Part shown: one piece after another, positions 59,534 through 64,000 of the stretch
Numbering within the stretch: position 1 is the stretch's first letter
Layout of the letters: the number at the start of each line of letters is the position of its first letter
Assembly (NCBI GenBank): GCA_037176725.1
Contig: JAZBRS010000044.1
Location: 3,348,001-3,412,000 of the forward strand
Source of the DNA: Posidonia oceanica
Taxonomy: Eukaryota > Streptophyta > Magnoliopsida > Alismatales > Posidoniaceae
Direction of reading: 5' to 3'
DNA: 64,000 bases
Translations under genes and position numbers: made by a program
The notes under the pieces: generated by a model
Seen by the model: the letters and a program-made list of their open reading frames with translations, nothing else
Told to the model about the DNA's origin: nothing
Database searches by the model: none

Positions 59534-60819
59534 TTTTTGAAATAGTGTGGTGTAAATTAATTTAACTTTATCTCTTCTTCTTTCTCTTTCTCTCTCTCTC
59601 AAGTTATTGCTATTCCAACTTTTTTGTGCTACTAAGGTTATACAAAAATTGAATAGAGAACGTATGTTTTCCTTCTCTTGTTTAGATAAAAGCATGAAAT
59701 GAATTTTTTTAACGGTCATTTTACTAATCTGCCGATTATATTAACGCTTCATGCTTGGAATAGAGAATGACAATATATGCAAGCTATAGCGAGGGAAGGG
59801 AAAATAGGGAGGATAACAAGAAAATGGAGTGAGAAGATATGCACATGTAAAGATCTTTATCTTATGACGTTCAGGACTTTGCAGTGTGTCAACAATCAAC
59901 GACGTTGAATATGTTGAGTTCAACGACTCAACGTGGATTGCAAACACCATGTATGATTAATAGGATTCTTCAACGGGTACATTAAATCAGTAGTAGAAAT
60001 ACTATAGTAAACTTCCTTTTTTTTAAGATCTCATCCATTCAGGGGAATGCTGCAGTAAATTAAAGTCTATCTACGTTCTCAACCTCAATGGCAAGAAAGA
60101 ATAGATCAACAAAGATATCCGAAGTACATAATTTATGGGTCTGCGTAATCATCCATGTTTATTCTATATACAATAATAAGAAGCGTTTCCTTCGTGTCAT
60201 GTATTCATGAGATAATTAAGTAAGCCTACAACGTTTCCCAAATAGTTGGTGTGTCAGTCTGAAGCCCATACAGACCCCGAAAACAACATGTCTTTTAACT
60301 ATATTTATCTTTCTTGTACAAGTGCAATGAGCAGTCCAGCACAAGTGTCACCGTTTCTTCTACTGAAGACCATCAACTGACACATGCACCCAACCAAGCA
60401 ACTCACTGCTACACACTCTTAATAAACAGAATTTCAGCAAAGAAACCTGGGTTACAACAAAGAAGAACAAAGATGAGGGGGAAAGGTGGGGTTTCCATGG
60501 GGTGGCTGAAGGATGGCTACAACAAGGTGACAAGATTTTTGAGAGGGGAAGAAGGCCAAAGGAGTGGTGGTGATCATGACTTCCCCGTACTAAAGGGTCA
60601 CCCTTAAGCACAAAAGGAGGTAAAATCCATGGTTGGGAGCCATCAAAGACTCGCAGGTGAAGTGGAGAGAAAGAAGACCACCATGAAAGAGTTTAGAATC
60701 TATCGTTGGGATCCCACCAAGACCATGAAAAAGCTGGAATAGCAATAACTTGAGAGAAAGAGAAAGAAGAAGAGATAAAGTTAAATTAATTTACACCACA
60801 CTATTTCAAAAAGATTACA
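59534..60819. repeat. Inverted repeat inside the CACTA element (unit 2)
   Basis: Copy of the 22425-22507 / 23628-23710 inverted arms, here at about 59534-59616 and 60737-60819, still nearly perfect. Confidence 0.8.
60473..60607 (+). CDS. Small open frame in CACTA element, 44 aa, unrecognised (unit 2)
   Basis: Same 44-codon frame as at 23364-23498, with no change in the predicted peptide. No family recognised. Confidence 0.2.
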   Translation: MRGKGGVSMGWLKDGYNKVTRFLRGEEGQRSGGDHDFPVLKGHP

Positions 60820-61243
60820 GTAACATAGTAATGTTGAATAGAAATAGCTTATTACTGCAATTCTGATGCAGTGATACTCTTATGACACCTATAATTTGAC
60901 ATTCACTTGTGCATACATGTTAGAAAGTTCAACTTGCTAATGCGAAAAAACTGCAACACATCCAAGTTTCCAAACATAACAACAGCATAGCAATGACAAC
61001 AAAAGCTTACTATCGGGGAGTGATTCTTGCTGAAGAGTGTGCCAGTCAACCTAAAGAAAAGGTACTAAGTTGATGAGATTGGCGTTGAATTATATTTTAA
61101 TTGAAGACACCTATTATAATTGACTCCTTATTTCTAATGCCATCCTAAACAAATTTAGATAGTGATTTACACACATGCTTTGAGATTCAATAAGGAGAAA
61201 TATCAAAATTTGTCTTTAAATGACATTAACTAGAGATGTTAGA

Positions 61244-62170
61244 TACAGGCCTCTGTTGATTATATGTTATACTCCCAATGGGAGCGATAACCACCGTAGT
61301 TCCAGTGCAGAAGATTTCATCGTCATGTACTAGTTCATCAACAGGTACTTGACGCTCTTCAACCTGATTGTCATATGCAAATATTTAAATTAGAAGATTG
61401 AAGAATCGAAATTTATGGCAATTAGCTTATCCTCAAAACTCAAAAGCAAGACTTTTGTACATTATATGGCATCTAGTTTAGTTCTTTTTTGTATATAGAT
61501 ATTAGCACAAAAGTCAAAATTCAATAATAATTTATACAAATCATGAAAGACACACTGTTAAAATCATTTAAATTAAAGCTAAATCACCTGATAGCCACAA
61601 CTGCAACCAAGCTCGATGATGCTTCTTCTTGTAATCCCAGGAAGAATTGTACCCTTTATGGCAAGAGTGGAGATGATGTTGCCCTGTTAGAACAAAAATA
61701 TATGCATGAACCACTAACAATATACAACTACATTTCATCCTACCACTACCTGGAGTAGCACGATGCATTTCATCCTCAACAAATAAGTTTAGAGGTGCCA
61801 AACCTTCCTCTAAGCTCAAAAAAAGGAAGCTAGATGTAATTACAGAAGCCATGCCATGTTTGACATTAATTTCACTCTACATGATTCAAAATCCAACTTG
61901 ATCACCAAAATTACTAGAAAACTTGATATCTCCATCAGAAAACAAAATCAAGTAACATAAGATAGAAGGATCTTATCACTTTCAATTTTCTAGAAAATAA
62001 ATATAAAGAAATACAATAGGGAAGTATGCCCAACCAACCTTAAAATAATTTCCTACAGGAGATGCATATCTTAAGAAGGTATACACCAGTGCCGATGCAA
62101 GACCAAGTATAGGTCCAGTGCCTATAAGTAGTGGCCTAACGTAGAGGGCACCTTTTCCTGGTGGAGGGAC
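61244..62170 (-). pseudogene. Captured BCAT fragment (unit 2)
   Basis: Exons at 62170-62039, 61807-61750, 61683-61588 and 61363 to about 61244, as in unit 1. The first exon here reads VPPPGKG, the plant BCAT consensus, where unit 1 reads VPSPGKG, so unit 1 carries the derived base. The same parts of the enzyme are missing. Confidence 0.85.
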
Positions 62171-63856
62171 CTATTTCATAGAAGCCAAAAGTTGAGTGCT
62201 TAGGGGATGAGAAGTTTACATCATTCGTCATGAGAAAACCTAAATACAAGATGTAATGAACTAAATAGCTTTATTTAACTAGATAGTAAGAATAGAACTT
62301 GTTTCACACTAACCTACAAAATCCACTATAGGTAAACAACCATGCATGAATTTACATATTAGCTGATGAATACAACACAAGTTGAATACTAATTTTGCAT
62401 TCATCACTTTAGAATACATTTCTAATTTCTGCCACTCTCTATGAGATTCATTGTTGCCTTACTTATAGCTTCCTGTTTGTAACAACAAAATACATTGTGA
62501 CTGAATATTTTTAGTTCACTTAATGCATGACATAGTTCTAGTTGAGGTTGGTAGAAATATTTTTAGTTTTCTGAGACACAGAGTGACTGTGCTCAGATGC
62601 AAGAGGGCTGCACCTACAGGGACTTGGGTTACTCTTATCTTGTGAGAATGCTAGCTAGAAACCAGAATAAACTTGTACTTGTAAATGACAAATTATTGGA
62701 TCAGTTTGCACAAGATAATTAGACAAATATTGGTATATGATTAAAGATCATAAATCATGGCATGTATTTTAAAAAAAAAAATGATAGACCATACAAAAGT
62801 CTTGTGGTTGTGACAATGTAAACATGATAGAGTGAAGAAAGCATACCAAGTATTTTTCAAGCATTGCTGCTTCTAGAATTCTTAATCATTCCTTCAATGC
62901 TTCATTCTCTTCGAGCATCAAATCCAATTTGGTTTAGAGTGACTTGTACAAATTACGTCTAGCTTTATTCTCTGGGATATCTTTACACATTGCCCTTGAA
63001 TACCCAAGACCTTGGAATCTTTCATAACCTCCATGGAGGCCATTGTGCACCTCATCAAGTATGCAAGACAATGCCAATTGATACAACATCACTAGACATT
63101 AGACACGTGCTTGGGTTGTAAAATTAAGCAATTAATAAAAGTTGAAAATCAGAAAAATGATAGAACTGTAGCAAATTAAGCAAGAGATGTTTAAAAGTTC
63201 TACAGCATGGATGTGGACTTTGAAAGATGAAACATAGACAAAAATGAATAGCAATTATCCAAACAAGTCCTTGAAGAAATCTAATCTTTTTATTACGGAA
63301 GATTATGTCTGGCTAGATACCAAATTGATAAGGAACTATGCATGTAAACATCACTTATTTTGCCTAAGAGAAATTAAGAAATAAATCCATCCAGCAGTAG
63401 GTTCAACATGCTCTAATAAATCTAAAAATGCATGATTTTCTACTGCTTTTTCCTCTACAGATTTTTCCTCTGCAAATTTACTTAGCCAGACTCAATGATG
63501 ACTATATTTACGTAGCCAAACCGAATGAATTGGGTAGGGCAACCTTGACATCCAACCTCTCCTTCTTTGATTCAACCAAAACACATGTATCCTGAATGCA
63601 TCATGTTTTCAAGTTTAGGCAAATTAGGGGTGGAAAAACCAATACAATTGTAGCATGATTAGTGTAGATCAGAGTGAATGCATTTGCAACAGGTGAAAGA
63701 CGAATCAGAAAAAATAGAGTGTGTTAAAGATAGAAGAAGCTGAACTAATTTAGGGGATCAATATTGTGTAGGCTAAAAATGCTTTCAAGCTATTGTGTGT
63801 ATTACATAGGGATACAGACTAAACCACAAAAGAAAGTGATAAATAAGAAAACTCGC

Positions 63857-63946
63857 CTCTTGAAGGACCTTGATCCTATGGGACTTGTCGATGCTCTTGA
63901 TGGCATGGTATTCGAGTGTCTTCTTCTTCCTCCCTTTATAAACCAT
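63857..63946 (-). pseudogene. Captured RUNKEL-type kinase exon 2 (unit 2)
   Basis: Same 30 codons as 26836-26747 (VYKGRKKKTLEYHAIKSIDK and neighbours). Exon 1 would lie just beyond the window end at about 64058-64105. Confidence 0.8.
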
Positions 63947-64000
63947 CTGAAACACAACAAATCGTATGAACACAGTGAGGACAAAGAAACTGGAGGTCTA

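Larger units (their letters stand above)
38728..64000 (+). repeat. Tandem segmental duplication, unit 2 (partial, runs off window)
   Basis: Second copy of 1553 to about 26890, head-to-tail with unit 1. Every transposon insertion in unit 1, including its target-site duplication, is at the matching position here, so all those insertions predate the duplication. The window ends inside the CACTA element, so the matching MOS2/hAT region, if present, lies beyond 64000. Confidence 0.95.
58835..64000. mobile_element. CACTA transposon with gene fragments (unit 2, cut by window end)
   Basis: Begins CACTACTAGAAAAAC and is collinear with 21727-26890, including the GCGAGGACAT subterminal repeats, the inverted repeat and the captured genes. 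The right terminus is outside the window. Confidence 0.85.

Noticed and set aside
1..64000. A new defence or multi-gene system
   Set aside because: The window holds one intact gene type (the duplicated bHLH), transposons and gene relics. No cluster of co-oriented unknown genes or conserved unknown proteins was seen.

Overview
This is nuclear DNA from a flowering plant. The evidence is a bHLH162-like transcription factor with GT-AG introns, plant Copia and Gypsy LTR retrotransposon pieces, hAT and CACTA DNA transposons, MITEs, and fragments of plant genes (branched-chain aminotransferase, RUNKEL kinase, MOS2). The DNA is AT-rich and gene-poor. I could not fix the species, and nothing here is bacterial or viral in origin.

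The dominant feature is a tandem segmental duplication with a period of about 37.1 kb. Unit 1 runs from 1553 to 38727. Unit 2 starts at 38728 and runs off the right edge, so 38728-64000 repeats 1553-26890 with only scattered substitutions and a few small indels. The offset drifts from 37175 to 37110 because of those indels. Everything in the first 27 kb of unit 1 therefore appears twice.

Layout of unit 1. Positions 1-1530 lie outside the unit and are an older, diverged copy of the bHLH 5' region (6270-8015), cut off in intron 1. Positions 1553-1850 are the 3' part of a Copia-like LTR. Positions 1853-6262 are a long Gypsy-type LTR holding a GATAAG/CTTATC palindrome array. An intact three-exon bHLH162-like gene follows at 7772-17504. 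Its 6.8 kb first intron contains two MITEs and a degenerate 3.1 kb Copia element with a 5-bp target duplication. After several MITEs, a Gypsy-type solo LTR (20862-28934) is split by a 5.8 kb CACTA transposon (21727-27541) that carries antisense pieces of a BCAT gene and a RUNKEL-type kinase gene. At 30828-36450 there is a MOS2-like G-patch/KOW pseudogene, broken by a decayed hAT element that itself contains a 1.26 kb non-autonomous hAT with a perfect 8-bp target duplication. Positions 36460-38417 show little. A Copia LTR (38418 to about 38950) spans the start of unit 2.

The only genes that look intact are the two bHLH162-like copies, which encode the same 173-residue protein. The rest is transposon DNA and captured or decayed gene pieces. 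The most notable points are the recent 37-kb duplication (or a haplotype artefact of assembly), the CACTA element with two captured plant genes, the disrupted MOS2 homologue, and the palindromic GATA array. I found no convincing novel molecular system.
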